NCBI RefSeq assembly: GCF_016862555.1
Contig: NZ_BONE01000048.1
Span: 1 to 64,000, forward strand
Source of the DNA: Asanoa siamensis
GTDB taxonomy: Bacteria > Actinomycetota > Actinomycetes > Mycobacteriales > Micromonosporaceae
DNA length: 64,000 nucleotides
Reading direction: 5' to 3'
Positions 18,091-27,268 of this stretch are shown one piece after another. The notes beneath the pieces were generated by a model. That model was not told the origin of the DNA. It was given only the letters and a program-made list of their open reading frames with translations, and ran no database searches. Each line of letters begins with the position of its first letter. Position 1 is the first letter of the stretch. The translations under genes and the position numbers were made by a program.

Positions 18091-18606
18091 GTGACAAACC
18101 CATCCGCCCCGGAACCGGTTCTCGCCGCCCCGGTCGTACACCTCCTGGTCGAACGCGGCGAAACCCTGGCCGTGGCCGAGTCGCTCACCGGCGGCCTCCT
18201 GGCTGCGACCATCGTGGAGGTAGCCGGCGTCAGCGCCGTCTTCCGCGGCGGCCTCGTCGTCTACGCGACGGACCTCAAGGCCACCCTGGCGGGTGTGCCA
18301 CAACCTCTGCTCGACAAACAAGGCCCGGTCGACCCCGACGTCGCCCTGGCCCTGGCGGAAGGCGCGCGGCGCACCTGCCGCGCCGACTGGGGCCTCGCCA
18401 CCACCGGCGTCGCGGGCCCCGACCCGCAGGACGACAAGCCACCCGGCCTGGTCTACGTCGCCGTCGCCGGCCCGACCGGCCGCCGGGTGGACGAACTCAA
18501 GATCGACGGCCCCCGGACGGCCGTCCGCGCCGGTGCCGTGTCCCACGCGCTGGAATCCCTGGTCACGCTGCTGCGTTCGCCCACGGCGAACACCCCGCAC
18601 CACTGA
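18091..18606 (+). CDS. cinA: CinA-family protein (NMN amidohydrolase domain)
   Basis: The 171-residue product is the C-terminal CinA/PncC domain alone: GETLAVAESLTGGLLAATIVEVAGVS...FRGGLVVYATDLK and ATTGVAGPDPQDDKPPGLVYVAV. This domain hydrolyses nicotinamide mononucleotide to nicotinate mononucleotide, recycling NAD breakdown products. The N-terminal competence domain of full CinA is absent. The GTG at 18091 is preferred over an upstream ATG (18022) because the conserved domain begins shortly after. The position between pgsA and clgR matches other actinobacteria. Confidence 0.86.
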   Translation: MTNPSAPEPVLAAPVVHLLVERGETLAVAESLTGGLLAATIVEVAGVSAVFRGGLVVYATDLKATLAGVPQPLLDKQGPVDPDVALALAEGARRTCRADWGLATTGVAGPDPQDDKPPGLVYVAVAGPTGRRVDELKIDGPRTAVRAGAVSHALESLVTLLRSPTANTPHH

Positions 18607-18764
18607 TGCCCGAGTGTCTCGGCGTGTCGTGGACAAAACGGACTTCTGACGCTCTCGGGCCGTCCGGCCGCCCGGCGGGGCAGGATGTCGGTGAAGCGGA
18701 GAACGGGTACGGTTGCGGGAAGCCTTCGGCGTAGGTCGGGGCGACGGCGGAGGGGGAGGTGCGA

Positions 18765-19310
18765 ATGGTCCTGCTACGTCGGGTGATCGGCGACGCATTG
18801 CGCGCACGCCGGCAGGGGCAACACCGCACCCTGCGCGAGGTCTCCACGGCCGCCAACGTCAGCCTGGGCTACCTCTCCGAGATCGAGCGGGGGCAGAAAG
18901 AGGCCTCCAGCGAGCTCCTCTCGTCGATCTGCGACGCCCTCGACACCCAGCTGTCGCAACTGCTCCGCGAGGCCAGCGACACGCTGGCCCTGGCCGAGCA
19001 GCTCGGTGGCGTGCTGGTCGGGGTCGACGGCGACGACACGCCGCCGGAGCTCCAGCCGGCCCGCGTCGAGCCGACGACGCCGGTGCTCGACCCGTCCAAG
19101 ACGCCGGCCGCGACCGCGCCGACCCCGGAGCCCGCGGCGCCCGCCGCCCTGGCCACCCGGGCCGCGCGCGCCAAGGCCCCCGTCCGTCAGGTCGCCACCG
19201 ACGGCAAGGTTTCCGTCTCGGTGCACCAGACCTCGCCGCTCAAGGCCACTCTGCGGGCCAAGCGCAACACCGGCGGTCCCCGCGACCGCGACGTCGTTTT
19301 CGCAGCCTGA
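18765..19310 (+). CDS. clgR: ClgR-like helix-turn-helix regulator
   Basis: The 181-residue regulator begins [19 protein letters not shown] and has a Cro/C1-type HTH with [30 protein letters not shown], close to ClgR of Streptomyces and mycobacteria. ClgR activates clp protease and other proteostasis genes, and in M. tuberculosis sits just before pspA, as here. A Pro/Ala-rich middle is followed by a C-terminus ending in two alanines (DVVFAA). Streptomyces ClgR also ends in Ala-Ala and is degraded by ClpP; the same control is plausible. The ATG 18765 has an excellent agggggagg ribosome site. Confidence 0.87.
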   Translation: MVLLRRVIGDALRARRQGQHRTLREVSTAANVSLGYLSEIERGQKEASSELLSSICDALDTQLSQLLREASDTLALAEQLGGVLVGVDGDDTPPELQPARVEPTTPVLDPSKTPAATAPTPEPAAPAALATRAARAKAPVRQVATDGKVSVSVHQTSPLKATLRAKRNTGGPRDRDVVFAA

Positions 19311-19438
19311 GAGGCATAGCCGCCGGTTTCCGCCGCGCGTACTGTGATCAATAGCTGCCAAGGCAGTGACCGGCTGGCGCGCGCCTGAGACGATGGAGCG
19401 AACGGCCGTAAGCACGGACACGAGGGGATACCGCGGAC

Positions 19439-20341
19439 ATGGCGAACCCGTTCGTCAAGGGATGGCGCTACATGATGGCGCTCTTCGGCGCCAAGATCGA
19501 CGAGTACGCCGACCCGAAGGTGCAGATCCAGCAGGCGGTCGAGGACGCGCAACGGCAGCACCAGGCCCTCGTGCAGCAGGCCGCGGCCGTGATCGGCAAC
19601 CAGCGCCAGCTCGAGATGAAGCTGTCGCGCCAGATGTCCGAGGTCGAGAAGCTGGGCTCGATGGCCCGTCAGTCGCTGGTGCTCGCCGACAAGGCGCGGG
19701 CCGAGGGCAACGAGTCCGAGGCCGGCAAATACGAGCAGACCGCGCAGCAGCTCGCCTCCCAGCTCGTCTCCGCCGAGCAGGGCATGGAAGACCTCAAGAG
19801 CCTGCACGACCAGGCGATCAGCGCGGCCGGCCAGGCTCGCAAGGCCGTCGAGAACAACCAGATGATCCTCCAGCAGAAGCTCGCCGAGCGCACCAAGCTG
19901 CTCAGCCAGCTCGAGCAGGCGCGCATGCAGGAGACGGTGGCGCGCTCGCTGGAGTCGATGTCGTCGCTGACCGCGGCGCCCGGCAACACCCCGTCGTTCG
20001 ACGAGGTGCGGGAGCGCATCGAGCGGCGCTACGCCAACGCGATGGGTCGGGCCGAGCTCGCCTCCAACACGGTCGAGGGCCGGATGCTCGAGGTGCAGCG
20101 CTCGTCGCTCGACATGGCCGGCGCCAACCGGCTCGAGCAGATCCGGGCCAGCATGGCCGGCGAGAAGCTGGGCAGCGGCGCCGAGCGCCCCGCGGTCGAG
20201 GCGCCGGCCGAGGCCCAGCAGGGCAACGGCGACAAGGCGGCGGAGCAGCAGGCCGACGTCGCCGGGATAGCGCGCCTCGACGAGCTGCGCGCGAGCATGT
20301 CCAAGGACAAGAACCCCGGCGGTTCGAGCGCCGCCGGCTGA
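19439..20341 (+). CDS. pspA: Phage-shock protein A (PspA/IM30 family)
   Basis: PspA is a peripheral membrane ESCRT-III-like protein that protects the inner membrane during envelope stress. The 300-residue product begins with an amphipathic helix ([30 protein letters not shown]) and continues as a long coiled coil (about residues 30-235), then a disordered Ala/Glu tail. It resembles the mycobacterial 35-kDa antigen Rv2744c. It lies downstream of clgR and 16 nt before a PspM-like gene, indicating one stress operon or regulon. It starts at an ATG; I see no clear strong ribosome site. Confidence 0.92.
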   Translation: MANPFVKGWRYMMALFGAKIDEYADPKVQIQQAVEDAQRQHQALVQQAAAVIGNQRQLEMKLSRQMSEVEKLGSMARQSLVLADKARAEGNESEAGKYEQTAQQLASQLVSAEQGMEDLKSLHDQAISAAGQARKAVENNQMILQQKLAERTKLLSQLEQARMQETVARSLESMSSLTAAPGNTPSFDEVRERIERRYANAMGRAELASNTVEGRMLEVQRSSLDMAGANRLEQIRASMAGEKLGSGAERPAVEAPAEAQQGNGDKAAEQQADVAGIARLDELRASMSKDKNPGGSSAAG

Positions 20342-20357
20342 CACCTGGGGGACTGAA

Positions 20358-21143
20358 GTGGCCGACGAGCGGGCCCGTTATTTCCGGCGACTGCGCCGGC
20401 TACGTCGTTCCGCCCGTCGCTGGAGTGTGGTCGGCGCCGGTTTCGCCGGCGCGGCCGCCGTCCTGACCCCGTACGCCGGCCTGGGCCTGCCCGACGCCGC
20501 CTGGGCGGCCGCCGCCGGCGGCTCGCTCGTGCTGGCCGGCTGGCGCTGGGCCGACCTGCGCCGGGTCTCCGCCCGCCCGGCCCCACCCGCGCCCGACCCG
20601 GCGATCGCCGCCGAACGCACCCGCGCCCGGCTGCTGGCCGCGGTCGAGGCGGCGCCCGGCGGCCGCACGGCCCTGGCCGAGGTCCGCCGGCAGCGAGGCC
20701 GCTACGCGCTGCGCGGCAGCGCCGCCGCGGCGGCCTGGGACCGCCTGGACCGCGCCAGCACGACGCTGGGCAGCCTCGCAGCGCGGTTGACCGGCATGGG
20801 CGCCAACGCGGTCCTGGAGGCCGCGGTGGCGGAGGACTCGCTCCGCGACCTGGCCCACCGCGTAGCCGGCGTCGAAAAGGCGCTGCGCTTCGCCCCACCC
20901 GACGCCCAGGCGAGCCTGACCGAGGCCCACCGCGACCTGGGCCACCAGCTCGACGAGGGCGTGTCGGCCTACGAACGCCTGGTCGCGGCCGCCGCCTCCT
21001 ACGTCGCCGAGGACGGCCGGCTGGGCGCGGCCCACCCGTCGATCTCCCGCCTAACGGAGGCCAGCGACCTCCTCCGCGGCGTAGCCATGGGCCTGGCCGA
21101 GGTCCGCACCACCACCCCCGACCCGATGCGCGCGGCCTCCTGA
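20358..21143 (+). CDS. PspM-like phage-shock membrane partner
   Basis: The 261-residue product has a basic N-terminus (YFRRLRRLRRSARRWS) and two hydrophobic segments (residues ~23-40 and 47-62), followed by a long Ala-rich helical domain. Its position after pspA and its layout match Rv2743c/PspM, the membrane partner that tethers PspA in M. tuberculosis. Sequence similarity in this family is low, so synteny carries much of the call. It starts with a GTG at 20358, 16 nt after the pspA stop. Confidence 0.7.
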   Translation: MADERARYFRRLRRLRRSARRWSVVGAGFAGAAAVLTPYAGLGLPDAAWAAAAGGSLVLAGWRWADLRRVSARPAPPAPDPAIAAERTRARLLAAVEAAPGGRTALAEVRRQRGRYALRGSAAAAAWDRLDRASTTLGSLAARLTGMGANAVLEAAVAEDSLRDLAHRVAGVEKALRFAPPDAQASLTEAHRDLGHQLDEGVSAYERLVAAAASYVAEDGRLGAAHPSISRLTEASDLLRGVAMGLAEVRTTTPDPMRAAS

Positions 21144-21210
21144 CCAGCTCCGGGTTGTCTGCCTGCGGGGCGGCGCGAAATCAGGGGACGTCGGACTGCG
21201 TGGCGCATGC

Positions 21211-21290
21211 CGTGACCCGGCGCGGGCCCGGCAGTGAAGCGGAGCGAGCGGTGCGCGCGGGAGCGAGCGGTCGTGACCACCGCGGACGTG
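21211..21290 (+). repeat. Dispersed intergenic repeat, copy A
   Basis: This stretch shares a long block with copies at 30.91 kb (same orientation) and 54.09 kb (opposite orientation). The shared core reads CGTGACC...GGCAGTGAAGCGGAGCGAGC followed by a GGGAGCGAGCGGTCG segment. It lies in the gap between pspM and the Nei-type gene and encodes nothing convincing. Confidence 0.55.
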
Positions 21291-21297
21291 CGTAAAG

Positions 21298-22095
21298 TCA
21301 AAGATTGTCTGGTTTGGGTTGGCACCGCGGGCACCAGTAGGTCACCCGCTCGCCCTGTTCGGCCTTCTGGATCGGGCCCGCGCAGCGGCGGCACGGCTGG
21401 GCCCGGCGGCCGTAGACGTAGTTCGCCTCGCTCTTGCGCAGCGCGCCCGTCGTCGTCTGCAGCCAGCGCCCCCGGTTGTTGGCCAGCAGGCGTTGCGCGA
21501 GGCTGACCAGGGCCGGCAGGTCCGACACCGCGCGCACCGGGGTCCACGGCCAGACGCCGCGCAGGAACAGCGTCTCCGACTTGTAGAGGTTGCCGATCCC
21601 GGCCAGGTTGCGCTGGTCGAGGATGGCCTCGGCGATCGTCGCGTCGGGGTGTGCGGCCAAGCGGCGGACCGCCTCGGCCGGGTCCCAGTCGGCGCCGAGC
21701 AGGTCCGGGCCGAGGTGGCCGACGAGCTCCGCCTCGCGAGCCGTCGGCACCAGTGACAGGTCGTGCAGGTGATAACCGACCGCGACCGCGTCGGCCGTGC
21801 GGAGCACCACCCGGATCAGGTGGGCGGGCTTGGCGGCCCACCGCTCACCCGGCGCGTACGCCCGCCACGCCCCGTCCATCCGCAGGTGCGAGTGGAGCGT
21901 GCGGTCGGTGCCGGCCGGGTCGCGCAGGCGCAGCAGCAGGTGCTTGCCGCGGCTCGTGGACTCGAGCACCCGCCAGCCGGTCAGCCGGGTCGTCGCCAGG
22001 CGCGGCACCCGGAAGTCGGACGCGGTCAGCTCGCCGCCGCCGATCGCGCGCTGCAGGGTGCGCGCCGTGTTCCAGACCGTGTCACCTTCGGGCAC
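21298..22095 (-). CDS. Fpg/Nei-family DNA glycosylase (endonuclease VIII-like, Nei2 type)
   Basis: This base-excision repair enzyme removes oxidised pyrimidines and nicks the abasic site. The GTG at 22095 makes residue 2 proline (PEGDTVW), the catalytic nucleophile of the family. The 265-residue product also has the HLRMDGAW segment, the helix-two-turn-helix region (ILDQRNLAGIGNLYKSE) and a C-terminal zinc finger with CRRC and CPRC pairs. These features fit actinobacterial Nei2 better than MutM. It is divergent from nothing upstream; a SAM hydrolase gene lies 27 nt away on the same strand. Confidence 0.9.
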   Translation of the reverse strand: MPEGDTVWNTARTLQRAIGGGELTASDFRVPRLATTRLTGWRVLESTSRGKHLLLRLRDPAGTDRTLHSHLRMDGAWRAYAPGERWAAKPAHLIRVVLRTADAVAVGYHLHDLSLVPTAREAELVGHLGPDLLGADWDPAEAVRRLAAHPDATIAEAILDQRNLAGIGNLYKSETLFLRGVWPWTPVRAVSDLPALVSLAQRLLANNRGRWLQTTTGALRKSEANYVYGRRAQPCRRCAGPIQKAEQGERVTYWCPRCQPKPDNL

Positions 22096-22122
22096 GGTTC
22101 CATCGTGCCGCACCGGCGGGGG

Positions 22123-22896
22123 TCAGCGCGCGGTCGTGATCCGCACCACATCACCCGGGCGTACGCCGAGGGCGGCGTCGGCGGGTGCCCCGTTGGCCGC
22201 GACCGCCACGAGGCCCGCTGAGTCGACCAGCACGACCAGCTCGCCGGGCGGTGCGTCGGCGAACGTCTCACCGACGACGGCGGCCGCTGCCCCGACGTGT
22301 ACGCGCGTGCCGACCGGCGCCGGCAGGCTTTTCGCCGCGGTCTGGACATTGCCGAACCGGTCGACGCTGATCACCTCGGCGGCGAGCCAGCCCGCACCGG
22401 CCGTGACCTCCGGCTCGGGCAGGCGGGTCAGGTCGGCGGGGTCGATCGGCGGGCCCGCGTCCGCCGGCGGTGCGCCCGCGCTCAGCCGGGCCGCGACCGG
22501 CGCGAAGATGTCGCGGCCGTGGAACGTGCGGGTCACCACCGGTGCGTGCCAGGCGGGGTTGCTCAGCTCGACGGCCGCGATGACCCCGCCGAGCGCCTCG
22601 GCCGCCCCGATCAGCAGCCCGTTGTCGGGACCGACGAGCAGGCCGCCGGGCGTGCGCAGCGCGATCGGCCGGCGGGCGGTGCCGACACCGGGGTCGACGA
22701 CCGCCACGTGTACGGAGGTCGGCAGGTCACCGACGGTCTGCGCGAGCACCACCGCACCCCGGGCGACGTCGCCCGGCGGGATGTCGTGCGTGACGTCGAT
22801 GACGCGCGCCTCGGGAGCGATCCGGGCGATCGCGCCGTGGCAGGCGGCGACGAACCCGTCGAGCCGGCCGTAGTCGGTGGTGAAGCTGATCCACAT
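22123..22896 (-). CDS. SAM hydroxide adenosyltransferase (DUF62) family
   Basis: The 257-residue protein begins MWISFTTDYGRLDGFVAACHG and carries DVTHDIPPGDVARGAVVL, HVAVVDPGVGTARRP and GPDNGLL, the hallmark blocks of the duf62/SAM hydrolase family, whose members hydrolyse S-adenosylmethionine to adenosine and methionine and are related to fluorinase. The C-terminal domain has VISVDRFGNVQTA. Length is close to the family average. The biological role of SAM hydrolysis is not settled. It lies between an acetyltransferase gene and the Nei-type gene, all reading leftward and closely spaced. Confidence 0.88.
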   Translation of the reverse strand: MWISFTTDYGRLDGFVAACHGAIARIAPEARVIDVTHDIPPGDVARGAVVLAQTVGDLPTSVHVAVVDPGVGTARRPIALRTPGGLLVGPDNGLLIGAAEALGGVIAAVELSNPAWHAPVVTRTFHGRDIFAPVAARLSAGAPPADAGPPIDPADLTRLPEPEVTAGAGWLAAEVISVDRFGNVQTAAKSLPAPVGTRVHVGAAAAVVGETFADAPPGELVVLVDSAGLVAVAANGAPADAALGVRPGDVVRITTAR

Positions 22897-22903
22897 CGTC
22901 TTT

Positions 22904-23401
22904 TCACTGACCTTCGATCGACAGTTCCAGGCGCAACTCGTCGTGGATGGGCACGCCGTTGTCGCCGACGGTCGGGATGCTCGGCTTCATGAGCCGCGCG
23001 CGGTCGACCGCACCGGCGTCCACGCCGACGATCCGCAGCCCGCGCCGCTGGTAGAAGCGCAGCGCCCGCAGATTGTCGTTGGTGGTGACCAGCCAGACCC
23101 GGCGCGACCCGGCGGCCCGTGCTTCGGCCACGACGGCGTCCATCAGCGCGGTGCCGACGCCGTGGCCGCTGGCGGCGGCCGCGATGCTGACGACCTCGAG
23201 CGCGTCGCCGTCGACGCGCCAGCACAGGGCGCCGGCGAGCTTGCCGTCGGCGTCGTGCGCGACCAGGGCGGGCAGCGTACGCAGGTCGATCGCCTCGTCG
23301 TGGGCGACCACGATCGGCCCGCCCCACGCCCGCCGGTGGAACTCGTCCAGCGCCTCGCGGTCGTCACCGCCGAAGGACTGGCGGATCTGCCAGGTGGTCA
23401 T
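22904..23401 (-). CDS. GNAT N-acetyltransferase
   Basis: The 165-residue GNAT protein has the VVSIAAAASGHGVGTALMDAVVAEAR acetyl-CoA-binding segment (motif A with GHGVGTAL) and a C-terminal NLRALRFYQRRGLRIVGVD motif B. The final ~30 residues (RLMKPSIPTVGDNGVPIHDELRLEL) are characteristic of a small actinobacterial GNAT subgroup with unknown substrate. Its start is ATG 23401, only 18 bp from the divergent F420-oxidoreductase start at 23420, so both promoters must overlap. It is followed 7 nt later by the SAM hydrolase gene. Confidence 0.8.
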   Translation of the reverse strand: MTTWQIRQSFGGDDREALDEFHRRAWGGPIVVAHDEAIDLRTLPALVAHDADGKLAGALCWRVDGDALEVVSIAAAASGHGVGTALMDAVVAEARAAGSRRVWLVTTNDNLRALRFYQRRGLRIVGVDAGAVDRARLMKPSIPTVGDNGVPIHDELRLELSIEGQ

Positions 23402-23406
23402 CGGGC

Positions 23407-23419
23407 TAGGTTGGCACAC
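23407..23419 (+). promoter_or_regulatory. -10-like hexamer for leaderless F420-oxidoreductase gene
   Basis: TAGGTT at 23407-23412 precedes the ATG at 23420 by 7 nt without a ribosome site. The same stretch overlaps the divergent GNAT start region. Confidence 0.45.
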
Positions 23420-24346
23420 ATGCGTTTGTGCATCTTCACCGAACCCCAGCACGGTGCCAGCTACGCCGACCAGGTCAAGGCCGCCCGCACCACCGAGGAA
23501 GCGGGCTTCGAGGGCTACTTCCGCTCCGACCACTACCTCACCATGGGCGGTTTCGACGGGCTGCCGGGCCCGACCGACTCGTGGGTCACGCTGGCCGGCC
23601 TGGCCCTGGAGACCTCGCGGGTCAGGCTCGGCACGCTGGTCACCTCGGCCACGTTCCGCCACCCGGGCCCGCTCGCCATCAGTGTGGCGCAGGTCGACGA
23701 GATGAGCGGGGGCCGGATCGAGCTCGGCTTCGGCGCGGGGTGGTACGAGGAGGAACACCAGGCGTACGCGATCCCGTTCCCGTCGGTGCGCGAGCGGTTC
23801 GACCGTCTGACGGAGCAGCTGGAGATCATCACTGGGCTGTGGGGGGTGCCGGCGGGGTCGCGGTTCAACTACTCGGGGACGCACTACTCGGTGGTCGACT
23901 CGCCCGGTCTGCCGAAGCCGGCACAGTCGCCGCGCCCGCCGATCATCATGGGTGGCGCGGGTCCGAAGCGGACGCCGGCGTTGGCGGCGCGGTTCGCGGA
24001 CGAGTTCAACGTCCCGTTCCGCTCGGCGGCCGAGGCCGCCCGGATCTATCGCGTGGTCGACGACGCGTGCGTGCTGGCGGGCCGCAACGACCTGCCGGTG
24101 AAGTCGGCGGCGGTGACCGTCGTGAGTGGACGCACGGACGCGGAGGTCCGCTCGCGCTGGGGCGGCGAGGTCCTGGACACGGACTCGGGCGAGGGCGCGG
24201 TCATCGGCACGCCGGACAAAATCGTCAACGACCTCGGCGCGTACGTGGAAGCCGGCGCGACCAGGTTGTTCCTGCAGCTGCGGGATCTGCGCGACACGGA
24301 CCTCATCGAGTTGATCGCTGCCGAAATCGCGCCGCAACTCGGCTGA
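23420..24346 (+). CDS. LLM-class F420-dependent oxidoreductase
   Basis: The 308-residue TIM-barrel protein belongs to the luciferase-like monooxygenase superfamily, F420-dependent branch. Diagnostic segments are RLCIFTEPQHGASYADQVKAART, FEGYFRSDHYL, RVRLGTLVTSATFRHPG, GRIELGFGAGWYEEEHQAYAIPFPS, and PIIMGGAGPKRT near the C-terminal half. It probably transfers hydride from reduced F420 to a small unsaturated substrate. The substrate is unknown. Its use of F420 is consistent with an actinobacterial host. Confidence 0.86.
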   Translation: MRLCIFTEPQHGASYADQVKAARTTEEAGFEGYFRSDHYLTMGGFDGLPGPTDSWVTLAGLALETSRVRLGTLVTSATFRHPGPLAISVAQVDEMSGGRIELGFGAGWYEEEHQAYAIPFPSVRERFDRLTEQLEIITGLWGVPAGSRFNYSGTHYSVVDSPGLPKPAQSPRPPIIMGGAGPKRTPALAARFADEFNVPFRSAAEAARIYRVVDDACVLAGRNDLPVKSAAVTVVSGRTDAEVRSRWGGEVLDTDSGEGAVIGTPDKIVNDLGAYVEAGATRLFLQLRDLRDTDLIELIAAEIAPQLG

Positions 24347-24401
24347 ACCGCTCGCGCCACGGTGCCGCCCAGCGGTCGAGCGCGGGCGGCACCGCGCCGG
24401 A

Positions 24402-24803
24402 TCAGGTCCCGCTCTCCGAGGTAGGCCAGGATGAGATCGCGGAAAGGCCGGAGCGCACCCGGTTCCAGTCGACCTGCCGGGGCGCCGCGAGGCGTTCGGC
24501 CAGCCAGTGGCTCCGGCGCACGTGCTCGGCACGAAGCATCGCCAGGTCAAGATTAACGTCCGTCGGTGGGCCGGTCTGTTCCAGCACGGCGACACGTTCC
24601 TCCATCGCCGCGATGAACCGACGATCGAAATCTCGCACCGCGGCGAAGAAATCGTCCGTCGGCACGCTGACGTCGAGACGTCGCGGTCCCTCGAACGTCC
24701 CTTGGGCGGCCGGCGGGATTCGCTGGCTGATCGTCACCAGGTCGTTCCCGGCGGCCAGGTGTCGCCAGCACGTGATGTCGGGAGCGTCGGTCAAATAGCC
24801 CAT
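24402..24803 (-). pseudogene. Truncated DUF5984-like gene (C-terminal part)
   Basis: The open frame encodes 133 residues (MGYLTDAPDITCWRHL...VSVPTDDFFAAVRDFDRRFIAAMEERVAVLE). This matches what I recall of the C-terminal third of DUF5984 proteins, which are usually about twice as long. The same frame continues upstream for about a dozen residues before a stop codon near 24845, so the normal N-terminal part is missing. Together with the frameshifted hpt-like gene next door, this suggests gene decay. The family assignment is from memory and is uncertain; a genuine short protein is possible. Confidence 0.45.
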
Positions 24804-24950
24804 ATCGAGCTGATCCGCGATCAGCCCTCCGTGACCTCTTTCCGACGCACGCCGGCGTCAGGCGGCGCGACCTCGAAGGTGATCGCTCGTCAGCGTCGGG
24901 ACCGGGTGGGCATCGTCGCGATGGCCCTGCCCCGGGCCGGCCCGGCGCGG

Positions 24951-25546
24951 CTACTCGGTCAGCGCGTCGTGTGCGGAGTGGTCGACGAGGTCCGCTGACG
25001 GCGGCGCGTAGACGTGCGGGGCCAGCCGCGCGCAGCAGCGCAGGTTGCGGTAGCGGCCCTGGTAGTCGAGGCCGTACCCGACCACGACCCCGTCCGGGAC
25101 GTCGAACCCGACATATCGGATGTCGATGCCCCGGGCGCCCGGCTTGCGGAACAGGCCGCAGAACTCGATCGAGGCCGGCCCGCGACCGCGCAGATTGGTC
25201 ATCAGCCACGCGGCGGTCAGGCCGGTGTCGATCACGCCGTCGACGATCAGGACGTCGCGGCCGGACACGTCGACGTCGATGTCCTTGCGCAGTCGCACCG
25301 CGCCGGAGCCGCCCTGACCGGCCCCGTACGACGTGATGCCCATCCAGGTGATCTCCACATGGCGGTGCAGGGCGCGGGCCAGGTCCACCGTGACCGTGGC
25401 CGCACCGTTGAGCACACCGACCAGGAGCGGTCGCGGCCCGCGTAGTCCGCTTCGATCCGGGCCGCCAACTCCGACACCCGGGCGGCGATCTCGTCTTCGG
25501 TCGCGAGGACCTCGGCCACGTCGTCGATCACGTGCGCGTGCTCCAC
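24951..25546 (-). pseudogene. Frameshifted hypoxanthine phosphoribosyltransferase-like gene
   Basis: The N-terminal part is in one frame (VEHAHVIDDVAEVLATEDEIAARVSELAARIEADYAGRD, start about 25546). The C-terminal part is in another (LLVGVLNGAATVTVDLARAL...VGFDVPDGVVVGYGLDYQGRYRNLR, ending 24951). The two fit end to end if one G/C base is restored near 25429-25430. Hpt salvages hypoxanthine and guanine to IMP/GMP. The PRPP-binding loop reads VLIVDGVIDTGLT, where the family usually has two acidic residues in the fourth-fifth positions, so a key acid is lost as well. This is likely a decayed paralogue, but a base-calling error cannot be excluded. Confidence 0.65.
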
Positions 25547-25635
25547 GGGGCTCAAGCTACTCCTGCCGGCGGCGCACCCTCCACCACCCGAACGTGGGGC
25601 GGGCGCCCGGCCCGGCCGGCTGGCACCATCAGAGC

Positions 25636-27015
25636 GTGCCGCTCACCGCGTCCCGCGCCCTCGTCCGGCAGACCGAGCGCTGGTTCGTGCGGCGCGGTGT
25701 GCCGCAGATGACCGCCGGCTACGACTTCCGCCGCCACGTGCTGCCGCGCATGGTGCCCTACCTGGCCCTCGTGGCGTTCGTCGATCTGGCGTGGTTCGTC
25801 CCGCTGGTCTTCGGCGTCAGCTTCGGCACCCGCGATCTGATCGGCCTCGCCGCGCTCGTCGCGGGCGTGGCCGCCTGGCCCGTCCTGGCCGCCTGGAGCC
25901 GCCGGATGCCCAGGTTCTCGCTGGTCACGGCATGGGCACTGCTCGTCGGGTACGCCGTGCTCCTTGCCGCGGTGCCGTTGGCGGCTTTGAAGGTCGGCCT
26001 GACTGTCAAAGGTCTGACCACATACCTTTTGGCGGCCGCGGCAGCCACCGCCGGCGGATATCTGGCGGTCACCTACGGCTTGTTACCCCTGCTACGCAGC
26101 GCATTCCGGCACGCCGTCGACGACATGCGCAACAGCCTGCGGCTGCAGGGACGCGCGTTGCCGATGCTGCTGTTCGTCACGTTGTTCTTCTTCTTCACCG
26201 GCGAGCTGTGGCAGGCGATGCACCGGTTGGGCTGGGACCGCGTCGGCTGGGTGCTCGCCCTGTTCGCGGCGGTGACGATCCTGGCCAGCGCGGGCCGCCT
26301 GCGCGACGAGATCGGCCGGGTCGAGCGCGACCTGCGCCCGGAACGGCTGAGCCACGCGTGCAAGCGCACACCGCTGTCCATGGTGGACATGGCCGACGTG
26401 GCGCCGAAGGGCGACCCGCTGGCACCGGTCCGACTGACCAGCGGCCAGGTCACCAACCTGCTGGTCATCCTGGCCACCCGCCAACTCGTCCAGGCGGCGG
26501 TGGTCGGCCTGGGCCTGTTCGGCTTCTTCGTCCTCCTGGGCGTGATCGTCGTGACACGAGCGACGGCGGAACAGTGGATCGGCGAGCCCCCGGCGATGCT
26601 CGGCACGGTCCCGGTCGCGCTGCTGAAGAACGCCGCGGTGCTGGCGGGCTTCGGCAGCATGTACTTCGCGGTCAACTCGATGATCGACGCGGAACAACGC
26701 CACCAGTTCTTCGCCCCGATCCTCGACGAGGTCGAACGCATCCTGGCCGTCCACGCGGTCTACCTCACGATCCGCGACATCGTCCTCCCCAACGCCCCGG
26801 CGGCCCGCCCACGTCCCTCCACACCGGACGACGCAGTGGGGTCGGCAGCCGCGATGCCGGGCCTCACCGCTTCGCTGACGCCGAGGGACGACGACGGCTC
26901 CGCAGGGAGGCCAGCCACCGACGGCGCCGACGAGGCACCACCCGAGCCACCAGACAGCGAACCCGCGACCCCCGAAACGCAGCCGGGAGCCACGCGGATC
27001 GCTGAGGGCAGCTAG
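25636..27015 (+). CDS. Multi-pass membrane protein of unknown function
   Basis: The 459-residue product has about eight hydrophobic helices (residues ~35-400), including LALVAFVDLAWFVPLVFGV, LLFVTLFFFFTGELW and VVGLGLFGFFVLLGVIVV. A Pro/Asp-rich cytoplasmic tail of about 70 residues follows. No transporter or enzyme motif is recognised. Homologues in related actinobacteria are, as far as I recall, hypothetical membrane proteins. The GTG at 25636 is preceded by CACCAT six bases upstream, a weak match to the leaderless pattern. It faces a decayed hpt gene upstream and ends 250 nt before the uracil-DNA glycosylase gene. Confidence 0.7.
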   Translation: MPLTASRALVRQTERWFVRRGVPQMTAGYDFRRHVLPRMVPYLALVAFVDLAWFVPLVFGVSFGTRDLIGLAALVAGVAAWPVLAAWSRRMPRFSLVTAWALLVGYAVLLAAVPLAALKVGLTVKGLTTYLLAAAAATAGGYLAVTYGLLPLLRSAFRHAVDDMRNSLRLQGRALPMLLFVTLFFFFTGELWQAMHRLGWDRVGWVLALFAAVTILASAGRLRDEIGRVERDLRPERLSHACKRTPLSMVDMADVAPKGDPLAPVRLTSGQVTNLLVILATRQLVQAAVVGLGLFGFFVLLGVIVVTRATAEQWIGEPPAMLGTVPVALLKNAAVLAGFGSMYFAVNSMIDAEQRHQFFAPILDEVERILAVHAVYLTIRDIVLPNAPAARPRPSTPDDAVGSAAAMPGLTASLTPRDDDGSAGRPATDGADEAPPEPPDSEPATPETQPGATRIAEGS

Positions 27016-27268
27016 CTCCTCGGCTTCGCTGTCGCGCGGCGTCGGCGCGGCACGGCCGCTCCGGTTGGCGCCATGGCGCGTTCTGGCGCGCGGGACGAGA
27101 TTCGGCTGTTCTCCGGGGGCGACCGGGCGAGGTGGCGCCTCGGGGGCATCGGCCGCCAGCGGGTGTATGCCGCGTTCTCAACGGGGTCGCAGCCCGATCC
27201 AGCCGCGAGGGTCTGCCTGGCCGACGAGGTCACAGCATGGATCGGGGCGACCCCGTTGTCGACGCGCT

